From Bacillota bacterium (GTDB lineage: Bacteria; Bacillota; Clostridia; Christensenellales; SZUA-584), in NCBI GenBank assembly GCA_023415795.1, contig JAEZJG010000011.1, positions 1 to 64,000 on the forward strand: DNA of 64,000 nucleotides. Direction: 5' to 3'. A program made the translations under genes and the position numbers. This document shows positions 34,206-42,163 of this stretch, in pieces. A model generated the notes under the pieces. The model searched no databases. It was not told the DNA's origin and saw only the letters and a list, made by a program, of their open reading frames with translations. Each line of letters begins with the position of its first letter. The first letter of the stretch is position 1.

Positions 34206-36269
34206 TCAGCCGCCGATAACCTTCTCCGCGATAGACTTTGGCACCTCGTTATAATGCGAAAACTGCATCGTGAACGTACCGCGCCCCTGCGTCCGGCTTC
34301 TCAGATCCGTCGCATAGCCAAACATCTCAGACAGCGGAACCAGCGAGCGAATCACCTGCGCGCCGCCGCGCAGCTCCGTGCCTTCAATCTGACCTCTCCT
34401 CGAATTCAGGTTACCCATCACGTCGCCAAGATAATCATCCGGTACGTGAACTTCTACCGACATGATAGGCTCAAGCAGCACCGGCGAAGCGCTTTTCACC
34501 GCATCCTTGAATGCCATGGAACCCGCAATCTTGAACGCGATTTCCGACGAGTCTACCTCATGGTAGCTGCCGTCCACCAACGTCGCACGGAAGTCCATCA
34601 CCTCAAAGCCGGCGAGCACACCGTTCTTGGCCGCTTCGCGAATACCATCGTCGACAGCCGGTATATATTCCTTCGGTACCACGCCGCCGACAATCTTGTC
34701 GACAAACTCGTAACCCGATCCCGGCTCCAACGGCTCAAGCTGGATCACAACGTGACCAAACTGACCCTTGCCGCCCGACTGCTTTTTGTACAAACCAGTG
34801 GTTTTGACTGTCTTGCGGATGGTCTCGCGGTAAGATACCTGCGGTTTGCCTACCTTCGCCTCCACCTTATATTCGCGCATCATGCGATCCACGATGATCT
34901 CCAAATGGAGCTCGCCCATGCCCGCGATGATCGTTTGTCCCGTTTCCGGGTCGGTGTAGGTTTTGAAGGTCGGGTCTTCTTCGGACAGGCGCGCCAAGGC
35001 CATGCCCATCTTCTCTTGCCCCGCCTTTGTCTTAGGCTCAATTGCCACCTCGATAACCGGCTCGGGGAAGTCCATCGTCTCCAAAACTATCTGATGCTTG
35101 TCATCGCAGAGCGTGTCGCCCGTTGTGATGGCCTTAAGGCCCACAACCGCCGCGATATCGCCCGCTTTGAGCTCGTCGATGTCTTCACGCGAGTTGGCAT
35201 GCATGCGCAGCATACGGCCAATGCGTTCCCTTTTGCCCTTTGTCGAGTTATAGGCAGAGCTGCCAGCCTTGAGCGTACCAGAGTAGACACGCACAAAAGC
35301 AAGCTTACCCACAAACGGGTCTGCCATAATCTTGAAAGCAAGCGCCGCAAACGGTGCATCATCATCCGGCTCGCGCACCTCGTCCTCACCCTCGTCGTTC
35401 TTTCCGACTACAGGCGGGATGTCAAGCGGCGACGGCAGAAAATCAACGATGCAGTCCAGCAGCGGCTGCACACCCTTGTTGCGATACGACGACCCGCACG
35501 TCACAGGGACGATGTCGAGTGCGATCGTAGCTTGACGGATGGCAGCTACAAGCTCAGCGCGGTTGATCTCTTCGCCTTCAAAATATTTCTCCAGCAGCTT
35601 ATCGTTATGCTCTGCGACCGATTCAATCAGCTTTTCGCGATATTCGTCGGCCAGTTCCTTCATGTCCTCGGGTATCTCGATGCTTTCAAGCTCTTTGCCC
35701 AAATCATCGTCATAGATGATCGCTTTCATCTCGATCAGATCAATGATACCCTTGTACTCGTCTTCCTTGCCAATTGGCAGCTGAATCGGTACAGGATTGG
35801 CCTTCAGGCGATCCCGCATCATGTCGATGCAGTTGAAAAAGTCTGCGCCCATAATGTCCATCTTGTTCACGTACGCAACACGCGGCACGTGATACTTGGT
35901 GGCCTGACGCCATACTGTCTCCGACTGCGGTTCTACGCCGCCCTTCGCGCAAAAAACGGCGATTGCACCGTCCAGCACGCGCAGCGAGCGTTCCACCTCC
36001 ACAGTAAAATCAACGTGGCCGGGCGTGTCAATAATATTGATGCCATGGCCGCGCCATTCCGCCGAGGTAGCCGCCGATGTGATCGTGATGCCCCTCTCCT
36101 GCTCCTGCTCCATCCAGTCCATCACGGCGTCGCCGTCATGGGTCTCTCCCAGTTTATACGTTCTACCGGTATAGAAAAGAATACGCTCGGTGGTGGTGGT
36201 TTTGCCCGCGTCAATATGCGCCATAATGCCGATGTTTCTTATTTTATCCAGCGGATATTTACGTGGCAC
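34206..36269 (-). CDS. fusA: Elongation factor G
   Basis: The 687-residue protein has EF-G's G-domain motifs AHIDAGKTTTTERIL, DTPGHVDFTVEV and NKMD, and all five domains ending in QFSHYNEVPKSIAEKVIGG. It drives ribosomal translocation. The start is GTG at 36269, preceded by AAGGAGGA. It is 24 bp after rpsG. Confidence 0.99.
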   Translation of the reverse strand: MPRKYPLDKIRNIGIMAHIDAGKTTTTERILFYTGRTYKLGETHDGDAVMDWMEQEQERGITITSAATSAEWRGHGINIIDTPGHVDFTVEVERSLRVLDGAIAVFCAKGGVEPQSETVWRQATKYHVPRVAYVNKMDIMGADFFNCIDMMRDRLKANPVPIQLPIGKEDEYKGIIDLIEMKAIIYDDDLGKELESIEIPEDMKELADEYREKLIESVAEHNDKLLEKYFEGEEINRAELVAAIRQATIALDIVPVTCGSSYRNKGVQPLLDCIVDFLPSPLDIPPVVGKNDEGEDEVREPDDDAPFAALAFKIMADPFVGKLAFVRVYSGTLKAGSSAYNSTKGKRERIGRMLRMHANSREDIDELKAGDIAAVVGLKAITTGDTLCDDKHQIVLETMDFPEPVIEVAIEPKTKAGQEKMGMALARLSEEDPTFKTYTDPETGQTIIAGMGELHLEIIVDRMMREYKVEAKVGKPQVSYRETIRKTVKTTGLYKKQSGGKGQFGHVVIQLEPLEPGSGYEFVDKIVGGVVPKEYIPAVDDGIREAAKNGVLAGFEVMDFRATLVDGSYHEVDSSEIAFKIAGSMAFKDAVKSASPVLLEPIMSVEVHVPDDYLGDVMGNLNSRRGQIEGTELRGGAQVIRSLVPLSEMFGYATDLRSRTQGRGTFTMQFSHYNEVPKSIAEKVIGG

Positions 36270-36293
36270 TATTGTCCTCCTTGTGGTCTCATG

Positions 36294-36764
36294 CTACCAC
36301 CTGTAATGTGCGAATGCTCTGTTGGATTCTGCCATCTTGTGAGTATCTTCGCGCTTCTTCACGCTGCCGCCGGTGCCGTTGTAGGCGTCCATGATCTCGC
36401 CCGCAAGGCGCTGCTTCATCGTGCGCTCGCTTCTCTTTTTCACATTGATTACCAGCCAACGGATGCCCAAAGTCTGCCGTCTGTCCGGCCGCACTTCAAT
36501 TGGCACCTGGTATGTGGCACCGCCCACTCGTCTGGCTTTCACTTCGAGGACAGGCATGATGTTATCCATCGCCTTTACAAACACCTCGAGCGGTTCCAGC
36601 CCTAGTTTTTCTTTGATTATATCAAACGCTTCGTAGCAGATCTTCTGCGCCGTGCCCTTCTTGCCATCCAGCATCACCTGATTGATCAGCTTAGTGAGTA
36701 CCGTTGACTTATAAATAGGATCTGGCAGAACATCATGCTTCGGAGCGCCTCCGCGTCTTGGCAT
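36294..36764 (-). CDS. rpsG: 30S ribosomal protein S7
   Basis: The 156-residue protein is a typical S7: MPRRGGAP, KLINQVMLDGKKGTAQKI and the C-terminal HKMAESNRAFAHYRW. It binds the 3' domain of 16S rRNA and nucleates the 30S head. SD GAGGAGG, 18 bp after rpsL. Confidence 0.99.
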   Translation of the reverse strand: MPRRGGAPKHDVLPDPIYKSTVLTKLINQVMLDGKKGTAQKICYEAFDIIKEKLGLEPLEVFVKAMDNIMPVLEVKARRVGGATYQVPIEVRPDRRQTLGIRWLVINVKKRSERTMKQRLAGEIMDAYNGTGGSVKKREDTHKMAESNRAFAHYRW

Positions 36765-36782
36765 GCTGATTCCTCCTCAAAA

Positions 36783-37157
36783 TTACTTCTTAGGACGCTT
36801 TGCGCCGTATTTGGAACGGGCTTGCTTCCTGTTTGCCACACCGGCGCTATCCAATGCGCCTCTGACTATATGATATCTCACACCCGGCAAGTCCTTGACT
36901 CTGCCGCCTCTGATCAGAACCACTGAGTGCTCCTGAAGATTGTGGCCGATACCCGGAATGTACGCAGTACCTTCCATTCCGTTCACAAGACGGACTCTCG
37001 CGATTTTACGAAGAGCCGAGTTCGGCTTTTTAGGCGTCATCGTCCTCACCGTCAGGCATACGCCTCTCTTCTGAGGGCTCTGCTTCAGTATGGGAGAATT
37101 GCTTTTGGTCTCTGCCGTTTTTCTGCCTTGTTTGACAAGCTGATTAATTGTTGGCAT
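36783..37157 (-). CDS. rpsL: 30S ribosomal protein S12
   Basis: The 124-residue protein is S12, with MPTINQLVKQGR, KKPNSALRKIARVRL (where streptomycin-resistance changes arise) and PGVRYHIVRGALD. It carries the wild-type lysines. It follows a long structured leader and starts at ATG 37157 with AAGGAGG 11 nt upstream. Confidence 0.99.
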   Translation of the reverse strand: MPTINQLVKQGRKTAETKSNSPILKQSPQKRGVCLTVRTMTPKKPNSALRKIARVRLVNGMEGTAYIPGIGHNLQEHSVVLIRGGRVKDLPGVRYHIVRGALDSAGVANRKQARSKYGAKRPKK

Positions 37158-37245
37158 ACTTGACTATTATTCCTCCTTTCGCAAATCGTTTCTATTGAAC
37201 CCCTCGCAACCCATTTAAGGGGATTGTATTCTGTCGCTTCGCTCT

Positions 37246-37338
37246 TGGCGTAAACCTGCGGTTTCCGCCAGTATGCCGGCTTTGATTCTCAAAGCCGGTA
37301 AAGTATGGGCGGCGTAGGCAAAGCCCGTCTTGCCCATA
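37246..37338 (-). promoter_or_regulatory. Three-hairpin leader upstream of rpsL
   Basis: Between the L7Ae-like gene and rpsL (233 bp) lie three consecutive hairpins. On the plus strand they are TGGCGTAAACC/GGTTTCCGCCA (37246-37270), CCGGCTTTGA/TCAAAGCCGG (37276-37298, perfect 10 bp) and TATGGGC/GCCCATA (37304-37338, with inner GGC/GCC pairs). None is followed by a T-run on the minus strand. The array looks like a structured mRNA leader or processing site rather than a terminator. I do not recognise a named RNA family. Confidence 0.55.
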
Positions 37339-37391
37339 TATTTTACACTTTCGAACACTTCCTCTGCCAGTTATGTAATCGTAAAATAAGA

Positions 37392-37652
37392 TTACTTCTT
37401 CGCCTTCATCACGCCCGCGCAGGCACTACCCACCTCAATTTCGCAGGCATTGCCGATCTGGTGCATCGAACACGATAAATCGTAAGGGATGTTGCCCTCT
37501 TCGCACGCCCGACACAGACGCGATACAATCTCCTCGTCTGCATCCTTGGCGATATATACCTTCTCCAGACTGCGCTGCTGCGACAGCCGAAGCACTTGCT
37601 TTAAACCCGCTACACGTCGTTTTGGATCCGACAGGTCTTGCCCTATGCTCAA
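37392..37652 (-). CDS. L7Ae/L30e-family ribosomal-associated protein (YbxF-like)
   Basis: The 86-residue protein is an L7Ae/L30e/S12e/Gadd45 fold: LKQVLRLSQQRSLEKVYIAKDADEEIV, then the conserved IPYDLSCSMHQIGNACEIEVG. Members bind kink-turns in RNA; YbxF/YlxQ types associate with the ribosome or its RNA. The start is TTG 37652 with AGGAGG 8 nt upstream. It sits before rpsL, as in B. subtilis (ybxF). Confidence 0.9.
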   Translation of the reverse strand: MSIGQDLSDPKRRVAGLKQVLRLSQQRSLEKVYIAKDADEEIVSRLCRACEEGNIPYDLSCSMHQIGNACEIEVGSACAGVMKAKK

Positions 37653-37726
37653 TGTTTGAGCCTCCTAATTTTAAGCACCCCAAAAAACGCACAGTAGAGC
37701 TATTTTAACACCACACAAAAAACTTG

Positions 37727-38479
37727 TCAATCCTTAGCGGCCGCTGCCTTCTCAATTTCTCCGGCAGCAGTTTGCTCTTCAGCGGCGCATAGCCCTGACA
37801 TCAGCTTTGTGTAAGACTTTCTGGACATGATATACCGCGTCAGCGAACCCATATCCTGCATTGTGAACCAACCAGCCTGCTCCATTTTTTTGCAGATCGG
37901 AATTTCGAACACATTGAACGCCGTTTGGGCTGATTTTGCCTTCACATAGGCGGCGGATGCCACCTTGCTCAGCAGATAACCCGCCAAGAAACCGGCAATC
38001 ACCACGCCATAAGGCAGCGCCGGAACCGCGTTAATTGCGGGAATAAAGCACAGCCCCACAGCGACGGCCACCGTCGCCGCTGTCACCAGCCATTTGATAT
38101 AGTCGGCCATGCGCAGCGCCCTGCGGCAATCCTTGCATATCGAGATGGACACCGGCAGCAGCGATCCTATGCGCTGGCGCACCTTCTTGCCCATCCCGAA
38201 AAACATACCCCTTTTGTGCTCCGGTTCATTGTGTGCAAGATCCACCACAGCGTAACCGGCGCGCGGCTTTTTGACGTCGCCCAAGCAAAAGCAGCATTCA
38301 CTGCCCTGAAGCGTGTCAAAATCTTCGGGCAAGAGCGAGAGCATCACCTGAAAATCGCTGAGCATTTTTTCGGTCTCGCTTTGATCCTTAATGCCATTGA
38401 TATAACAATCGCCGCAGTCCTTATCCAACCACCGGCATAGTTCGCTGTCGCTCACATGACACTTTGCGTTTTTCGGCAT
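37727..38479 (-). CDS. Cys-rich membrane protein of unknown function inside the RNA polymerase-ribosome cluster
   Basis: The 250-residue protein matches no family I recognise. It has CxxxxxxCxxC (Cys15, 22, 25), CCxC (62, 63, 65) and CxxC (115, 118), a pattern suggesting one or two zinc or metal sites. Two hydrophobic segments follow (about 130-147 and 152-172), then a charged, Ala/Glu-rich tail. The first 120 residues and the tail are probably cytoplasmic. The ATG has AGGGGAGA 5 nt before it. It lies 18 bp after rpoC and 74 bp before the L7Ae gene, in a place normally free of other genes. Confidence 0.8.
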   Translation of the reverse strand: MPKNAKCHVSDSELCRWLDKDCGDCYINGIKDQSETEKMLSDFQVMLSLLPEDFDTLQGSECCFCLGDVKKPRAGYAVVDLAHNEPEHKRGMFFGMGKKVRQRIGSLLPVSISICKDCRRALRMADYIKWLVTAATVAVAVGLCFIPAINAVPALPYGVVIAGFLAGYLLSKVASAAYVKAKSAQTAFNVFEIPICKKMEQAGWFTMQDMGSLTRYIMSRKSYTKLMSGLCAAEEQTAAGEIEKAAAAKD

Positions 38480-38497
38480 TATACTCTCCCCTGATAA

Positions 38498-41400
38498 TTA
38501 AAGCCCGGCTGTAATATCCTCCGTGTCATCGACACTGAAATCATCATCCATCATCATATCGTCGAGGTACGGTGTGCTCTTGCTCTCAAAGCTTGCAACA
38601 ATATCCTCGTTCAATATGTTCTTAATGACATCGATGTTGCGGTACCGCTTCATGCCGGTGCCCGCAGGTATCAGCTTACCGATGATAACGTTCTCCTTAA
38701 GACCCAGCAGAGGATCAGACTTGCCTTTGATAGCTGCTTCGGTCAGCACGCGCGTGGTCTCCTGGAACGACGCGGCCGACAGGAACGAATCCGTAGCAAG
38801 CGACGCCTTCGTAATACCCAGCAGCACGCGCTTCGCCGTTGCCGGCTTTCTGCCGCTGCTCAGCATGCGCTCATTCTCAGTATCAAAGTTGTGGATATCC
38901 ACCAGCGCGCCGGGCAGCAGCTCGGTGTCGCCCGAATCCTCGATCTTGCACTTCTTGAGCATCGAACGGATGATGACCTCGATATGCTTGTCGGATATCT
39001 CCACGCCCTGAAGACGGTACACCATCTGCACTTCCTTCAACAGATAAGCCTGCACACCCTTCGCGCCTTTTATCTTCAGTATATCGTTGGGATTGATCGA
39101 GCCTTCGGTCAGCTCGTCACCCGCTTCAATAATGTCGCCGTCCTTCACCTTAATGCGCGAGCCGAACGGTATCTGATAAACCTCCGCGATGCCGTCCTCA
39201 CCCGTCACAGTCAATTCCTGCTTTTTGCGGTTGTCACCCATGGAAACCACACCCGCGATCTCGCTGATCACAGCAAGGCCCTTTGGCTTTCTCGCCTCAA
39301 AAAGCTCCTCAACACGCGGCAGACCGTGCGTGATATCCTCGCCCGCAACGCCGCCGGTGTGGAACGTTCTCATTGTCAGCTGCGTACCCGGCTCACCGAT
39401 GGACTGAGCGGCGATGATACCCACCGCTTCACCGATAGAAACCGTCTTGCCGGACGACATATCCGAGCCGTAGCACTTCGCGCACACGCCATGACGCGTT
39501 TTACAGGTCAGCACAGAACGGATGTAGGCACCCTTGATACCAGCCTTCTCAATACGGCCGACATGCTCAAAGGTGATAAACTCATTGGTCTTGACGATCA
39601 CCTCGCCGGTATTCGGATCCACGATATCCGCCGCGGCATAACGCCCGCCAACGCGATCGATAAACGGCTCGATGATCTCCTTGCCGTCCACGATATCCTC
39701 AACCCAAACGCCGCGCACCGCGTCGCCTTCCTTCAGGCAGTCCGTATCGCGCACGATAACATCCTGACTGACGTCCACCAGACGACGGGTCAAATAACCC
39801 GAGTCCGCCGTACGCAGAGCCGTATCGGCCAAGCCCTTACGGGCACCGTGCGTCGAGATAAAGAACTCGAGCACTGTGAGACCCTCACGGAAGTTCGCAC
39901 GAATCGGGATCTCAATGATCTCGCCAGACGGGTCGGCCATCAGACCGCGCATGCCCGCCAGCTGACGGATCTGGTTGGTGGAGCCACGCGCGCCGGAGTT
40001 GGCCATCATGTATACCGGGTTAAACTCGGACAGCCCCTCCATCAGCGATTCGGTCACCTTGTTTGTGGTCTCAGACCACACCTTGATCACGTTTTCCTTT
40101 CTCTCCTTGTTGGTGAGAAAGCCGCGTTTGAACTTCTTCTCAATTTCCAGAACCTTTTCCTCAGCCGCCTGGATATACTGCTTCTTGGCTTCGGGAATCA
40201 CGATGTCGCTCACACTGATGGTGATTGCGCCCACTGTGGAGTAATGGAAGCCCAGCCGCTTGATGTCATCCAGCATGTTCGAGGTCTTGGTTTCGCCATA
40301 CTTGCGGTAACAGAAATCAACGATCTTGCCAAGCTGCTTCTTGCCGACAAGGAAGTCAACCTCCAGCAGGAATTCACTGCCTGGCTGAGTTCTGTCCACA
40401 AATCCTAAGTTCTGCGGAATCGCTTCATTGAATATAATGCGACCCGGCGTCGTTTTCACAATACGGCTCTTTGTCTCGCCGTCAATCTCCTTGGTGAAAC
40501 GCACGTTCACCATCGCCTGCAGGTCCACCTCGCCCGTCTGATAAGCGATAACCGCTTCCTCAGGCGTGGAGAAATAGCTGTCCTCACCCTTTGCACCTTC
40601 ACGGTGTATCGTCAGATAGTAGCTGCCGATAACCATGTCCTGCGTGGGTGAGACCACCGGTTTGCCGTCCTGCGGCTTCAATATGTTGTTGGCAGCCAGC
40701 ATCAGAAACCGGCACTCCGCCTGCGCTTCGACAGAAAGCGGGACATGCACGGCCATCTGGTCACCGTCAAAGTCAGCATTGTATGCCGTACACACCAGCG
40801 GGTGCAGCTTCAAAGCCTTACCCTCCACCAGCACCGGCTCAAACGCCTGAATACCCAATCTGTGCAGCGTGGGGGCGCGGTTCAGCAGCACCGGATGGTC
40901 CTTTATGACCGTTTCCAGCACGCCCCACACTTCGGGACGCACCCGTTCCACCATGCGCTTTGCGCTCTTGATGTTATGCGCCAAGCCCTGCTCCACAAGA
41001 TTCTTCATCACGAAGGGCTTGAACAGCTCCAGCGCCATCTCCTTGGGCAGGCCGCACTGCGTCATCTTCAGCTCCGGTCCTACCACGATAACGCTTCGAC
41101 CAGAGTAGTCCACGCGCTTGCCGAGCAGGTTCTGACGGAACCGCCCCTGCTTACCGCGCAGCATGTCAGAGAGAGACTTGAGCGGACGGTTACCGGGGCC
41201 CGTTACCGGGCGGCCGCGCCGACCGTTGTCAATCAGCGCATCCACAGCTTCCTGCAGCATACGCTTCTCGTTGCGGACTATGATGTCTGGCGCGCGCAGC
41301 GCCAGCAGTCTGTTCAGACGGTTGTTGCGGTTAATGACGCGGCGATACAGATCATTCAGATCGCTCGTCGCGAAACGGCCGCCGTCCAGCTGCACCATAG

Positions 41401-42121
41401 GACGCAGCTCCGGCGGTATGATCGGAATGCAGTCAAGGATGATCCATTCAGGCTTGTTGCCCGACAAACGGAACGCTTCGACAACCTCAAGACGCTTGAT
41501 AGCGCGGACGCGCTTTTGGCCCGCACAGGTTTCCAGCTCCTTTTTGAGCTCCCGTCCCGTTTTCTCAAGGTTGATATGACGCAGCAGATCCTTCACGCCC
41601 TCAGCGCCCATCTTTGCGACGAACGCATCCTCACCGTATTTCTCCTGCGCTTCACGCAGCTCCTTGTCAGTCAGCAGCTGCTTGTATTCCAGCGGTGTGT
41701 TGCCGGGATCCGTCACCACGAACGAGGCAAAATAAAGTACCTTCTCCAGATCACGCGGCGACATATCCAGCAGCAAGCCCATCCGCGACGGAATACCCTT
41801 GAAATACCAAATGTGCGAGACAGGCGCAGCCAGCTCAATGTGGCCCATACGTTCACGGCGCACCTTGGCTCTTGTCACCTCAACGCCGCACTTGTCACAG
41901 ACAATGCCCTTGTAACGCACACGCTTATAGCGTCCGCAATGGCATTCCCAGTCCTTCGTGGGTCCAAAGATACGTTCACAGAACAGGCCGTCTTTCTCAG
42001 GCTTGAGCGTCCGGTAATTGATAGTCTCAGGCTTTTTTACTTCGCCTCTGGACCACTCCCTGATCTTCTCGGGAGACGCCAAACCAATCTGAATGGAATC
42101 AAAATTGCCTAGTTCGAACAA
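38498..42121 (-). CDS. rpoC: DNA-directed RNA polymerase beta' subunit
   Basis: The protein has the zinc-binding N-terminus (CHCGRYK...CDKCGVE), the bridging core with the catalytic loop AYNADFDGDQM, and the trigger-loop region. I start at TTG 42121, because GAGGAGAGGG lies 5 nt upstream and MFELGNFDSIQIGLASPEKI is the standard RpoC N-terminus; the frame is open 9 codons further to another TTG (42148) with no SD. This gives 1207 residues. The end is mildly acidic (DDMMMDDDFSVDDTEDITAGL region). It lies 42 bp after rpoB. Confidence 0.98.
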   Translation of the reverse strand: MFELGNFDSIQIGLASPEKIREWSRGEVKKPETINYRTLKPEKDGLFCERIFGPTKDWECHCGRYKRVRYKGIVCDKCGVEVTRAKVRRERMGHIELAAPVSHIWYFKGIPSRMGLLLDMSPRDLEKVLYFASFVVTDPGNTPLEYKQLLTDKELREAQEKYGEDAFVAKMGAEGVKDLLRHINLEKTGRELKKELETCAGQKRVRAIKRLEVVEAFRLSGNKPEWIILDCIPIIPPELRPMVQLDGGRFATSDLNDLYRRVINRNNRLNRLLALRAPDIIVRNEKRMLQEAVDALIDNGRRGRPVTGPGNRPLKSLSDMLRGKQGRFRQNLLGKRVDYSGRSVIVVGPELKMTQCGLPKEMALELFKPFVMKNLVEQGLAHNIKSAKRMVERVRPEVWGVLETVIKDHPVLLNRAPTLHRLGIQAFEPVLVEGKALKLHPLVCTAYNADFDGDQMAVHVPLSVEAQAECRFLMLAANNILKPQDGKPVVSPTQDMVIGSYYLTIHREGAKGEDSYFSTPEEAVIAYQTGEVDLQAMVNVRFTKEIDGETKSRIVKTTPGRIIFNEAIPQNLGFVDRTQPGSEFLLEVDFLVGKKQLGKIVDFCYRKYGETKTSNMLDDIKRLGFHYSTVGAITISVSDIVIPEAKKQYIQAAEEKVLEIEKKFKRGFLTNKERKENVIKVWSETTNKVTESLMEGLSEFNPVYMMANSGARGSTNQIRQLAGMRGLMADPSGEIIEIPIRANFREGLTVLEFFISTHGARKGLADTALRTADSGYLTRRLVDVSQDVIVRDTDCLKEGDAVRGVWVEDIVDGKEIIEPFIDRVGGRYAAADIVDPNTGEVIVKTNEFITFEHVGRIEKAGIKGAYIRSVLTCKTRHGVCAKCYGSDMSSGKTVSIGEAVGIIAAQSIGEPGTQLTMRTFHTGGVAGEDITHGLPRVEELFEARKPKGLAVISEIAGVVSMGDNRKKQELTVTGEDGIAEVYQIPFGSRIKVKDGDIIEAGDELTEGSINPNDILKIKGAKGVQAYLLKEVQMVYRLQGVEISDKHIEVIIRSMLKKCKIEDSGDTELLPGALVDIHNFDTENERMLSSGRKPATAKRVLLGITKASLATDSFLSAASFQETTRVLTEAAIKGKSDPLLGLKENVIIGKLIPAGTGMKRYRNIDVIKNILNEDIVASFESKSTPYLDDMMMDDDFSVDDTEDITAGL

Positions 42122-42163
42122 ATAATCCCTCTCCTCTCGTATATCCAAAAAGCTTTATATACC

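Noticed and set aside
34254..36605. Very long plus-strand frame opposite fusA and rpsG
   Set aside because: It is antisense to two certain genes, has an Arg/His-rich composition typical of a reverse-complement shadow, and no SD.
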